NCBI GenBank assembly: GCA_009783775.1
Contig: WRCT01000039.1
Span: forward strand, 1-12,495
Length of the DNA stretch: 12,495 nucleotides
Origin: Clostridiales bacterium
GTDB lineage: Bacteria; Bacillota; Clostridia; Christensenellales; CAG-138
Reading direction: 5' to 3'
Positions 1-7,506 of this stretch are shown here, one piece after another (position 1 is the stretch's first letter; the number at the start of each line of letters is the position of its first letter). The notes below the pieces were generated by a model. The model made no database searches. It was not told the DNA's origin and saw only the letters and a list, made by a program, of their open reading frames with translations. Both the position numbers and the translations under genes were made by a program.

Positions 1-1592
1 GAGGAATATGCAAAGCGCAATCATTTCACCGACTTACGCCACTTCATTGACGACGGATGGTCGGGCACGAACTTTGAGCGACCGTCTTCATTGAAATGAT
101 AGACTTGGTGAATGAGGGCAAGGTGGGAACGATTATCGTCAAGGATATGTCGAGGCTCGGCAGGGATTATCTGCGGGTCGGAATGTATACGGACATCATC
201 TTCCCTGAAAAGGACATCCGCTTTATTGCCATCAATGACGGTGTAGATTCTATGAATATCTCAGGAAACGATTTCACCCCGATACGGAATCTGTTCAACG
301 AATTCCACGCCCGCGATACGGCGAAGAAAGTCAAGGACTCTATGGCGCTGAAAGGCAAGTCCGGCAACTACCTCTGCACCCATCCACCTTATGGGTATCA
401 AAAGGACCCCGATAACCCGAAGGAATGGCTGGTGGACGAGGACGCTGCCAAAGTCGTGCGACGTGTCTACCAACTGTGCATAGCTGGCAAGGGTGTTTCG
501 CAAATCGCCAGAAGTCTGCGACAGGACAGAATCTTAACCCCATCGTGGCACTGTCATGAGAAAGGTGTTCGGATTGGTCGCCAACTGTGCCAAGACCGCT
601 ACGGCTGGTCGAGCGCAGCCGTTGTAGGCATTTTGGAGAAACCGGAGTATGTGGGAGATATGGTGAATTTCAAAACCTACCGCAAAAACTATAAAACCCA
701 CAGGAAACTGGACAATCCCAAAGAAAAGTGGCTGGTTTTCGAGGATGCCCATGAACCTATTGTCGAACGTGCAGTCTGGGAGAAGGTGCAGGAGCTGAGG
801 AAGAACAAACGGCGGTACACCAAAGTTGGCAAGACTTCCATGTTCTCCGGCATCTTGCGATGTGCCGACTGTGGGGCAAAGCTGTATTTTATTGCCAGCC
901 GCGTTGTCACCTCCAACCAAGACCATTTTGTTTGCTCCAACTATAAGAGCAACACGGGAACCTGCTCGGGGCATTTCATCCGAGAAGAAGTGCTGAAACA
1001 CATGGTCTTCAAGCACCTCCACCGTGTATTGAAGTATGTTCAGCAATTTGAAGCGGCGTTTGTCCGCTCCAAATACGAACAGTCCTTTGAGGACAGGCAA
1101 GTAGAGCTTGTGGAGTTGAAGCGGAATATCGTTAAAGCGAACAACCGCATCGAAGAACTCAACCGCTTGTTCAAGCGGATGTACGAGGATCATGTAGCGG
1201 GCAATCTCTCAGCCGAGCGTTTTCAAATGCTAACCACGGATTGCGATGCTGAGCAACGGCAGCTCAAGCTGGATCTCACGCGAATGGCGGCCGATGTCGC
1301 AAGGGGTGAGGAAGTCACGGCGGATTTTCAGAAATTCCTTACCGCTGTCCGAAAGCACACCGATGTGAAGGAACTGACCCCGACAGTCCTCAACGAGCTT
1401 ATCTCCAAAATCGTGATCCATGCGCCCGACTATTCTACAGGCAAGCGGACACAGGAGATTGACATCTACTACAATTCCGTTGGAATAATCAACATCCCGA
1501 CGGAAGCGGAGATGGAAGCCCTCGAAGCCGAGTACAAGGCGCAAAAACAGGCAGACCAATCACGAAGGCAAAAACCCTCTATTTGTGCGTAA
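1..1592 (+). pseudogene. Large serine recombinase (Tn4451/CTn type), 5'-truncated by window edge and frameshifted
   Basis: Site-specific recombinase that would excise and integrate a mobile element through a phosphoserine DNA link. The window begins inside the resolvase catalytic domain; the catalytic serine lies upstream and is not seen. Frame 1 reads FIDDGWSGTNFERPS and then hits TGA at 97-99. The family motif continues as FIEMIDLVNEGKV in frame 3 from 87 onward, so one T appears lost from a TTT at about 86-88. Counting from ATG 96: VKDMSRLGRDYL (16-27) ends the catalytic domain; a recombinase domain spans about 90-230; a zinc ribbon has Cys256, Cys259, Cys280 and Cys290; a coiled coil spans about 325-420; a DUF4368-like tail spans about 430-485. 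It is less GC-rich than its neighbours, consistent with horizontal transfer. The stop and restart overlap as ATGA, so a C-terminal fragment could still be translated. A sequencing error in the T run is the main alternative. Confidence 0.88.
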
Positions 1593-1623
1593 TACGCACA
1601 CCGGCGCAGATTTCTCTGCGCCG
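1584..1623. other. Two adjacent hairpins at the 3' end of the recombinase
   Basis: The first hairpin, 1584-1600, pairs TGTGCGT with ACGCACA around an AAT loop and contains the recombinase stop codon (1590-1592). The second, 1602-1623, pairs CGGCGCAG with CTGCGCCG around a 6-base loop. No T-tract follows, so neither is a canonical terminator. They may be RNA 3'-end structures or part of the end of the mobile element. The first resembles the TGTGCG..CACACC palindromes further downstream. Confidence 0.55.
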
Positions 1624-1640
1624 ATATACATACTTCCTTA

Positions 1641-1670
1641 TGTCAGCCCCCGCTACGACAGTTTTCTTTT
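1641..1670 (+). terminator. Possible intrinsic terminator after the recombinase
   Basis: TGTC and GACA can pair, with an inner AGC/GCT pairing, a CCCC loop and a two-base AC bulge. GTTTTCTTTT follows directly. The orientation suits termination of the recombinase transcript. The stem is short and bulged, so this is only a candidate. Confidence 0.3.
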
Positions 1671-1680
1671 ATCATAATAG

Positions 1681-1800
1681 CTTATCTAATGTGCGCCAGC
1701 ACACCTTACTTATTCTTTGTTCCCTATTCCTTATTACTTATCAGATGTGCGTCAGCACACCGCAATTATTACTTATTACCTATTCCTTATTCCTTACGAA
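1681..1800. repeat. Two palindromic repeats interleaved with TTATTCC-type heptamer arrays
   Basis: TGTGCGCCAGCACACC at 1690-1705 and TGTGCGTCAGCACACC at 1746-1761 are near-identical, and each can fold as TGTGC/GCACA. Similarity extends left over CTTATC, so the copies run 1681-1705 and 1737-1761. They are 56 bases (8 x 7) apart. Between them lie TTACTTA, TTCTTTG, TTCCCTA, TTCCTTA and TTACTTA (1706-1740). After the second come TTATTAC, TTATTAC, CTATTCC, TTATTCC and TTACGAA (1766-1800), the last carrying the stop codon of the DUF4956 gene. The same palindrome and heptamers recur at 12261-12378. No gene is seen between 1593 and 1793. Confidence 0.85.
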
Positions 1801-2447
1801 ATCATATCCCCCTGGTGCGCGATCAGGGTCGCGTCATACACGCCCTCCACACGCAGGAACTTATCGACAAAACCCGTCTCGTTCTGGCCGACGCGCAGCT
1901 CGATCGCCATTTCGATCCCGTCGCGCTGCACGGTCTTGCTCTTGAGGCGCGCCTTAGGCAGCTGCGCGACCATCTGCTTGACCTGGCGCGAGGCCGACTC
2001 GTCAAAGTGCAAAATCAGCAGATAGGGCTGGGAGGCCGAGCCCTTCATCGCGGCCACGAGGATCATCGCGATACCGATCAAAAACGCGCCGATGATCGCC
2101 TCGACAAAATACTGCGCGCCCAGCGCGATGCCCTCCGCGATCGCCCAGAACATGAACACCGTGTCGATCGGGTCCTTGATTGCCGTTCTAAAACGAATGA
2201 TCGACAGCGCGCCCACCATACCCAGCGAGAGCTTGACGTTGCTGGACATGAACATGATGACCATGGAGCTGACCATCGTGAGCATGACCAGCGAAAGGTT
2301 GTAGGTGCGCGAGTAAACCACGCCCGAAAAGCTGACCCGATAGACGAAAAAGACGAACAGGCCCAAGGCCAGGCCGAGCACAATGGTCAGGATCGTCAGC
2401 CAGGGCTGATAGGTTTGCAGGGCGAAGAATTGTCCGATTGTATCCAT
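1794..2447 (-). CDS. DUF4956 family membrane protein
   Basis: Predicted integral membrane protein of 217 residues. Hydrophobic segments lie near residues 17-37, 51-68, 72-84, 95-112 and 113-134, followed by a soluble C-terminal domain of about 80 residues. The stretch GMVGALSIIRFRTAIKDPID (76-95) and FMFWAIAEGI (99-108) is characteristic of the DUF4956 family. ATG at 2447 is preceded by AGGAGGG (about 2458-2464), a strong ribosome site. It is the last gene of the cotH-VTC-DUF4956 operon, a combination known from many Firmicutes and Actinobacteria. Function is unproven. By analogy with yeast VTC, where the catalytic domain is tied to a membrane part, it may provide the membrane anchor or passage for the product of the VTC-like enzyme; that is inference. 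The stop codon sits inside a heptamer repeat. Confidence 0.88.
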   Translation of the reverse strand: MDTIGQFFALQTYQPWLTILTIVLGLALGLFVFFVYRVSFSGVVYSRTYNLSLVMLTMVSSMVIMFMSSNVKLSLGMVGALSIIRFRTAIKDPIDTVFMFWAIAEGIALGAQYFVEAIIGAFLIGIAMILVAAMKGSASQPYLLILHFDESASRQVKQMVAQLPKARLKSKTVQRDGIEMAIELRVGQNETGFVDKFLRVEGVYDATLIAHQGDMIS

Positions 2448-2470
2448 TTTTTTATTTCCCTCCTAGTTTT

Positions 2471-2549
2471 AGTGGTCAGTGGTCAGTGGTCAGTGGACAG
2501 ATCGTGATCAGAAACCCGCGTGAGCGAACTAGCCCCTAGCCCCTCTAAA
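2471..2549. repeat. Composite heptamer repeat: AGTGGTC array, conserved core, CTAGCCC array
   Basis: Positions 2471-2498 hold AGTGGTC three times and then AGTGGAC. Positions 2529-2542 hold CTAGCCC twice, followed by CTCTAAA, which contains the stop codon of the VTC gene. Between them, 2516-2527 reads CCGCGTGAGCGA, the reverse complement of TCGCTCACGCGG at 8657-8668; that copy is also flanked by heptamer arrays. A nearby CAGAAA also matches TTTCTG beside the other copy. The element lies inside an operon, between the VTC and DUF4956 genes. Confidence 0.8.
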
Positions 2550-3231
2550 ATTCAAACTGCCGGCAATACACATACTTGCTCGCCGCCGCGCGCTGCGCCG
2601 CGTTGACCTGCAAGAGCGAGCGCACATAGCTGGGCAGAAACCGGTTGTACTTGACCTCCAGAATGCAGCATTGCGCGAACTCCTGCGCGGGCATGGTCGG
2701 CGTGTGTTTGTCATAAAGCCCCGTGCAGCGGTAACCCGTGCGAATGTCGCGGTCCAATGTCACGCGCACATCCTCCAGGCAGAACAGAAAGGGCTCGCGC
2801 ATGTAGTCCACCAGCACCTTGGGCCGCAGGGCCCGCAGCCGGAACGCGGCGTACATCTCCTTGGCGAAAGCCTCGGGCCGCCGAAACAAAAACCCGAAAT
2901 CCCCCGCGACCAGCGCCTCCGCCTCGGCGCGCTTTAGGGGTAAACTTTCCTTCTTGATATAGGGCCCGTTCTTGTGCTTGCGCTCGAGCTTCGTGCCCTT
3001 TTCGCCCAGGTTATAGATCCGGATCCGGACCTTGTCGCGGATATTCTCGCCCGCGACCTTCTCGCCCACCGCGCTGTCGTAGAGATCGTCAAAGTACAGG
3101 CTGCGGATATGATAGCTGCCGCCGGTTTTCACCGCGTGCGGGTCCAATGGCAGGGTCAGCCGCAGCCGCGTGGCCAGCAGCGCGGCCTCCGCCTCGGTGA
3201 TGATATACTTCTGCTCGTGCCGGTAAGCCAC
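2545..3231 (-). CDS. VTC-domain polyphosphate polymerase-like protein
   Basis: Soluble protein of 228 residues of the VTC (polyphosphate polymerase) superfamily, about the normal length for bacterial members. Matching motifs in order: RHEQKYIIT (4-12), IRSLYFDD (42-49), KVRIRIY (67-73), LERKHK (82-87), VLVDYMREPF (139-148), VTLDRDIRTG (157-166) and ILEVKYNRFLP (190-200). The basic residues and Glu192/Lys194 fit the phosphate-lined tunnel of the family. Yeast Vtc4 makes polyphosphate from ATP; the product of this protein is not known. The start is GTG at 3229-3231, sharing one base with the TAG stop of the upstream CotH gene (TAGTG), which implies translational coupling. No signal peptide or membrane segment is seen, so it should act on the cytoplasmic side, perhaps with the DUF4956 protein encoded next. 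Confidence 0.88.
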   Translation of the reverse strand: MAYRHEQKYIITEAEAALLATRLRLTLPLDPHAVKTGGSYHIRSLYFDDLYDSAVGEKVAGENIRDKVRIRIYNLGEKGTKLERKHKNGPYIKKESLPLKRAEAEALVAGDFGFLFRRPEAFAKEMYAAFRLRALRPKVLVDYMREPFLFCLEDVRVTLDRDIRTGYRCTGLYDKHTPTMPAQEFAQCCILEVKYNRFLPSYVRSLLQVNAAQRAAASKYVYCRQFEF

Positions 3232-6200
3232 TACAAGTTACTCTTTCTTCCGAATATCTCTATCATCTTCGCGTCGGTTAAGCGATAGTTCGTGTTGTTG
3301 TTGATATAGTCCTGGCAATACTTGAGGAACCGGTCGGGGTAATTCTCCGCGTACTTGCGGATATTTGCCACGTGGACAGGCTCCCAGTTCTCCGCCGTTA
3401 GGCCCCAGTGCGTATTGTCCCAGAAGATCTCCTGCCGGATATTGCCGGCCAGCTCGTCGACCTTGGCCAATATCGCGTCAGTTGAGTATACCTCATTTAC
3501 CATGAGCGCGCAATACCTCAAAAAAATCTCCACAAACTCATTGCGCGAAAGCAGCGACCGCGACAGGGTGGTCGAGAAAAAACTGCCCGCGCCATGCCCG
3601 CCCGGGCTGAAATACTTGGTGAAGAAATCACGGCGGTAGCCGGAGGTGACCGTGTCGGAATCCTCGGGCCGGTCCTGGTTCATCGCCCAGTCGAAGTCAT
3701 AGATCAGCCAGCGCCACTTGCCGTCCAGTTCACTGGACCGCCAGAACTTGATATTACCCGTGTCCGTATTACCCACGGCGATCTCCAGCGCGCAGTAGAG
3801 CGCGAAGTTCTCCACGTCGATCCGCTCGCAGACATAGCGGTAGGCCGCGTCGTCCAGCTTATAGTTGCGCGCCTTGCAGTAGGCGATCAGGTCCTCATAG
3901 TCCTTTTGCCCCTGTTTGCTGCCCGAGACCAGGGCGCCGTTGCCGCGCAGCAAATCGATCGTCTGCTTGTCCTTGATACTGTAATGCTGGGCGATAAAGC
4001 CCGAGTTGATCTTTTCGCGCAGGTTATACACGCCCCAATACTGCCCGTTGAGGTAGAGCGTGCACTGCACATAGGCCTGCGTGGCCAGGTTCAGTTTCGC
4101 GTCGGCGGCCAGGCCATGCACCAGAATATCACGGATCTTGGTCAGGTTATTGTCCATCGCCGAGGCGCGCAGCACGAGCGACTGATAGCTGTCGAAGGGC
4201 CGGTCGTCAAAAAAGGCGTAGTCCAGCCGCGACGGGCCGTAACCCTTGCGCGGGATCAAGGCAATCCCCTTCTGCCGCCGCCAGCGCGAGAACCCGCCGA
4301 AGATACGGATCATCAGCTCGTCCTCATAGGAGACGCTCTCCCCGCCCTTTGACAGATAGGTAAAGTGCGCGGGCCGCTCCCAGCTCCTGCCGCGGTGGCT
4401 GAAGTTCGCGCCGCTCGGCCGCCCGTGTTTGTCCGTGTCCAAAGACCAGTCGGTCGCGGCCACGCCGGCGGCCTGGATCGTGTCGCCGATCACATAGATC
4501 CCGAACTTGGGGTCAAAGAGATTGGCGGGGTCCGTCACCAGAAAAACCATGTTCAGCGAAGTGTTGTGCGACTGCGCGGTCTCCTCACCCAGAACCAGAA
4601 TATAGGTATTGCTGGCGATATCGCTCGGCCAGAGCCCGCCGTCCGACGCGAACGCGCGCGCGCGCAGGACCTTGTTCCCGCCGACGGAAATGGCCGTGCC
4701 CACCTGATAGCGGGGGCTTTGCTCCGTGGGGTCCGTGCAGTCCTCGGTATAGGTCACAAAACAGCCCTCGGGCACGGTGATCGTCACCGATTGCCCTTCA
4801 TGATATAGGCCGCTGTCCACGGAAAAAACCGGCGTGGGGCAGACGCCCCGCCTGCCGCTTTGGTTGGCGGCGTTGGGCGTGGGGTTTTCGGTCAAAGCCC
4901 AGCCGCCGTCGCCCTGGCGCGCATAGGCCACGCCCGCCCGACTCTTGGGGACGGAGACGCGGTCGATCAAATTCTGTTCGTTGTCGAAGAGGGAAAGCGG
5001 CTCCCCGCCTGCCTTGATGTCAAAGCTCAATTCCAAGTAGCGGCCGCTGTCCGGCTTGCCGCCGCCCTTGAGCAGTACCACGAGATATCCTTTAGCGGCG
5101 ATACTCGTTCCCTCGGGAAAAACCCATTTTCCCGCGCCGTAAGCGACATCTGAGAGCGAATACCCGCCAATGTCCCGCTCGGTATCGCCCTTGTTGAAAA
5201 GCTCGACCCATTCTCCCAGCTCCCTATCCTGCGGGCGGCCGTTGCTGCCCAAATACCAGGAGTAGCCGCTGACCAGCACCTCCGAGAGCATGATGTCGTG
5301 CACGCCCAGGTTCGGGTGGATCTGTTTGTCATAGGCCTCCCAGCCCGCGTGATTGTTGGCAAAACCCGGCGAGGGCTGGCCGGTCTCCTCAAAGGCCGCG
5401 GCGGGGTCAAAGTCCCTGCCCTCCATGGAGCGGATCATGCTGCAATCGGCCTTCTGCGGGCCGAAGGTCACCTTGTCCAGGATCGTGCCGCCCCGGTCGG
5501 TGAGCACCAGTGTGCCGCCTTGTTTGGAGATACCAAAGCTGAAACAGTAGAACCCCTCCACGCTGCGCGCCGTGCGGTAGACCAGCAGAAAGCCGTAGGG
5601 CTCGATGAGGGCGCCCTCGGGGAAGGTGAATTTATAGGGCTTGTCCGGATCGTTGGACAGGCCGCAGCCCGAAAGGTCCACGGGCCGGTCCGTGGTATTG
5701 TAAAGCTCGATCCAGTCGTTCACGCTGCCGTCCGGCGCTTTCAATGTCATTTTGTTTGAGGCCATGAACTCCGAGATATACACGCCGTTGTGCGGCAGGA
5801 TCACCTGCGCCGCGCCGCCGCTCTCGCGGCTGGCCGCAAAGGCCGCAATGCCCTCCGGCGTATTGGCAAAACCCGGCGAGGGCGGCATTTCCTTCCACTC
5901 GTGACCGGCGGGCGCGAGGCAAAGCGCGTTGGGAGAGAAGATCTCAGGAATCTCCTTGACAAAGAGCAGATAACCCGCCGCGTCGGCAAAGCGCAGCACG
6001 TCGCCCTTGCTCAGCTTAAAGTTGGCGATCAAGGCATTGTCCACCGCGTCGCCCGTGCACCAGACGATCAGGTAACCGTAGGGCCCGATCTCCGTGCCCG
6101 TGGGGAAATACCAGCTCTTGTCCTCGCGGTCGGAGAGCAAAAAGCCGTCCAGCCGCACGGGCTCGTCGGACGCGTTATAAAACTCCACATAATCCGAAGC

Positions 6201-6380
6201 CCGCCCGAAGGGATCGAGCAATACGCCCTTGTTGCCGGTCATGATCTCGTTGACGATCACGGGGCAGCGCGCGCCCTGCGGGCCTAAGCCGTCCTGCGAC
6301 GCGCAGCGCAAAGACAAAACAAGCGTCACAACAAACAGGACGGCCAGGACAATAAGCAAAAAAACTTTGATCGGTTTCAT
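3231..6380 (-). CDS. CotH-family kinase with three lamin-tail domains
   Basis: Large exported or membrane-anchored protein of 1049 residues. An N-terminal hydrophobic segment (about 5-24, VFLLIVLAVLFVV) is followed by three lamin-tail domains (about 40-140, 200-305 and 362-475). Each begins with a NEIM, SEFM or SEVL motif and ends in a PSPGFAN- or TPNAAN-type linker. A chitobiase/hexosaminidase C-terminal-like beta domain follows (about 515-595), then a CotH kinase domain (about 610-910). Likely catalytic motifs are YWGVYNLREKI (781-791), NTDTGNIKFWR (871-881) and WLIYDFDWA (891-899). CotH proteins are atypical kinases that phosphorylate spore-coat and other proteins; the target here is unknown. 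ATG at 6380 is chosen over an in-frame TTG at 6410 because the TTG lies at or before the expected transcription start from the promoter at 6414-6442, and the hydrophobic segment follows the ATG directly. It is the first gene of the operon and overlaps the next by one base. Confidence 0.88.
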   Translation of the reverse strand: MKPIKVFLLIVLAVLFVVTLVLSLRCASQDGLGPQGARCPVIVNEIMTGNKGVLLDPFGRASDYVEFYNASDEPVRLDGFLLSDREDKSWYFPTGTEIGPYGYLIVWCTGDAVDNALIANFKLSKGDVLRFADAAGYLLFVKEIPEIFSPNALCLAPAGHEWKEMPPSPGFANTPEGIAAFAASRESGGAAQVILPHNGVYISEFMASNKMTLKAPDGSVNDWIELYNTTDRPVDLSGCGLSNDPDKPYKFTFPEGALIEPYGFLLVYRTARSVEGFYCFSFGISKQGGTLVLTDRGGTILDKVTFGPQKADCSMIRSMEGRDFDPAAAFEETGQPSPGFANNHAGWEAYDKQIHPNLGVHDIMLSEVLVSGYSWYLGSNGRPQDRELGEWVELFNKGDTERDIGGYSLSDVAYGAGKWVFPEGTSIAAKGYLVVLLKGGGKPDSGRYLELSFDIKAGGEPLSLFDNEQNLIDRVSVPKSRAGVAYARQGDGGWALTENPTPNAANQSGRRGVCPTPVFSVDSGLYHEGQSVTITVPEGCFVTYTEDCTDPTEQSPRYQVGTAISVGGNKVLRARAFASDGGLWPSDIASNTYILVLGEETAQSHNTSLNMVFLVTDPANLFDPKFGIYVIGDTIQAAGVAATDWSLDTDKHGRPSGANFSHRGRSWERPAHFTYLSKGGESVSYEDELMIRIFGGFSRWRRQKGIALIPRKGYGPSRLDYAFFDDRPFDSYQSLVLRASAMDNNLTKIRDILVHGLAADAKLNLATQAYVQCTLYLNGQYWGVYNLREKINSGFIAQHYSIKDKQTIDLLRGNGALVSGSKQGQKDYEDLIAYCKARNYKLDDAAYRYVCERIDVENFALYCALEIAVGNTDTGNIKFWRSSELDGKWRWLIYDFDWAMNQDRPEDSDTVTSGYRRDFFTKYFSPGGHGAGSFFSTTLSRSLLSRNEFVEIFLRYCALMVNEVYSTDAILAKVDELAGNIRQEIFWDNTHWGLTAENWEPVHVANIRKYAENYPDRFLKYCQDYINNNTNYRLTDAKMIEIFGRKSNL

Positions 6381-6413
6381 TTGGTCTCTTTCTTTCGGAT
6401 ATTCCGACAAACT

Positions 6414-6442
6414 ATCTTACCACGGACAAAGCGTTCTGCCAA
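6414..6442 (-). promoter_or_regulatory. Sigma-70/SigA-type promoter of the cotH-VTC-DUF4956 operon
   Basis: Read on the minus strand: TTGGCA (-35, 6437-6442), a 17-base spacer, then TAAGAT (-10, 6414-6419). This gives a transcription start near 6407 and a leader of about 27 bases before ATG 6380. Both boxes are near consensus with ideal spacing. This is a vegetative-type promoter, not an obvious sporulation-sigma one. Confidence 0.6.
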
Positions 6443-6483
6443 TGCTGACAAGTATTTATTCACAGTATAGATACAAAATGGTT

Positions 6484-6533
6484 GCCCCTACGGTTGCGCC
6501 GGACAGACGGGCGATTGATAATCGCCCCTACGC
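6484..6533. repeat. Palindromic intergenic repeat, GGGCGATT..AATCGCCC type
   Basis: GGGCGATT (6509-6516) and AATCGCCC (6520-6527) form a perfect 8-bp stem with a GAT loop. CCCCTACG occurs on both sides (6485-6492 and 6526-6533). A reverse-complement copy of the palindrome lies at 7472-7495, immediately after the lipid kinase gene, so the pair brackets that gene. The element lies between the two divergent promoters at 6414-6442 and 6538-6566. Confidence 0.75.
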
Positions 6534-6537
6534 GAAT

Positions 6538-6566
6538 TTGACGGTTGCGGCGCATTGTGCTAAAAT
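6538..6566 (+). promoter_or_regulatory. Sigma-70/SigA-type promoter of the lipid kinase gene
   Basis: TTGACG (-35, 6538-6543), a 17-base spacer, then TAAAAT (-10, 6561-6566). Transcription would start near 6573, about 24 bases before the ATG at 6597. The spacing is ideal and each box differs from consensus at one position. It probably drives the lipid kinase, DUF5711-like and CvpA-like genes together. Confidence 0.65.
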
Positions 6567-6596
6567 AATATCAAATCGTTTGGGAATAGGGATAGA

Positions 6597-7475
6597 ATGG
6601 ATTTTTGTTTGATTTGCAATCCCATCGCGGGGCGGGGGGCCGCGCTTGCTGCGCTGGAACTGACAAAAGAGCGGCTGGAGAAAGAGGGCCGTTCCTTCGT
6701 CGTGAAGATGAGCGACTACCCGGGCCATGCCGTGGAACTGGCACGGGAGGCGAGCGGCGAGGGGCACGGCTGTATTGTGGCGTTAGGCGGCGACGGCACG
6801 GTGCGCGAGGTGGCTTTGCCGCTGGCTCACTCGGACGCGGTACTGGCGCTGGTGCCTTGCGGTACGGGCAACGACTTTGCGCGCGCGCTTGCCATACCGT
6901 CCAAACCGGAGGCCGCGCTGGAGATTCTGACCGGCGGACGGGACCAACGGATCGACACGGGCCTGGCAAACGAAACCGCCTTTATCAACGTGTCAGGGTT
7001 CGGGTTTGACGTGGACGTATTGGACGCCGCCGAGATGTACAAGAAAAAAGGCTTGGGCGGCAAGCTGGCCTATTGGCGCGGCATTCTGCACTCTCTTGGG
7101 CATTTGAAGCTGCGCAGGACCGAGATCAACGCGGACGGACAGGCCCTTACGCGCAACGTGATGATCATGGCAGCGGGCAACGGCACGCACTTCGGCGGCG
7201 GTATGCGCATTACGCCGCAGGCCGAGCCGGCGGACGGCTTGCTGGACGTCTGCATCGTGCACGACATCAGCAAGCTGAGGGTGCTGTCCATGCTGCCGCG
7301 CCTGCAAAAGGGCACGCACATTACCTCAAAGTATGTGACCTATCTCAAGGCGCGGGAGATAACCGCCGTTTGTGAGCCCTGCTCCCGCGCGCAGGTGGAC
7401 GGCGAGGTCATCGAGCAAACGCCCGTCGTTTTTCGCGTGGCGCCGCAGTCGCTGACCGTGCGCGTAGCAAAGTAG
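6597..7475 (+). CDS. YegS/DagK-family lipid kinase
   Basis: Diacylglycerol/lipid kinase of 292 residues, normal length for the YegS/Rv2252/BmrU group. It phosphorylates a membrane lipid alcohol, probably diacylglycerol, at the inner face of the membrane, which recycles diacylglycerol released during cell-envelope polymer synthesis. Motifs seen: NPIAGRG (8-14), the nucleotide-binding GGDGTVREV (64-72) and PCGTGNDFAR (87-96), then a C-terminal beta-rich domain with AAGNGTHFGGGMRITPQAEP and QVDGE. ATG at 6597 is preceded only by a weak AGGGAT ribosome site. The stop codon (7473-7475) lies within the GTAGGG start of a palindromic repeat. The gene leads a co-oriented group with the DUF5711-like gene 31 bases downstream. 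The exact lipid substrate cannot be read from the sequence. Confidence 0.9.
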   Translation: MDFCLICNPIAGRGAALAALELTKERLEKEGRSFVVKMSDYPGHAVELAREASGEGHGCIVALGGDGTVREVALPLAHSDAVLALVPCGTGNDFARALAIPSKPEAALEILTGGRDQRIDTGLANETAFINVSGFGFDVDVLDAAEMYKKKGLGGKLAYWRGILHSLGHLKLRRTEINADGQALTRNVMIMAAGNGTHFGGGMRITPQAEPADGLLDVCIVHDISKLRVLSMLPRLQKGTHITSKYVTYLKAREITAVCEPCSRAQVDGEVIEQTPVVFRVAPQSLTVRVAK

Positions 7476-7495
7476 GGTCGATTATCAATCGCCCG
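7472..7495 (-). repeat. Inverted copy of the GGGCGATT..AATCGCCC repeat
   Basis: Reads GTAGGGTCGATTATCAATCG followed by CCCG, matching the reverse complement of 6507-6530 with a single base difference (T for G at 7478). It begins at the stop codon of the lipid kinase gene and ends 2 bases before the AAGAGG ribosome site of the next gene, so it fills nearly the whole gap. As RNA it can form a hairpin that could modulate expression between the two genes. Confidence 0.75.
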
Positions 7496-7506
7496 CCAAG
7501 AGGATT

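Noticed and set aside
1681..1800. CRISPR array from spaced palindromic repeats
   Set aside because: Only two copies, and the sequence between them is itself heptamer repeat, not unique spacer; no cas genes are present.
1689..2507. 272-codon plus-strand frame
   Set aside because: Starts in repeat DNA and runs antisense to the DUF4956 gene, which has a clear family match and ribosome site.
6381..6410. TTG start at 6410 for the CotH gene
   Set aside because: It lies at or upstream of the expected transcription start, has no ribosome site, and the membrane segment begins right after ATG 6380.
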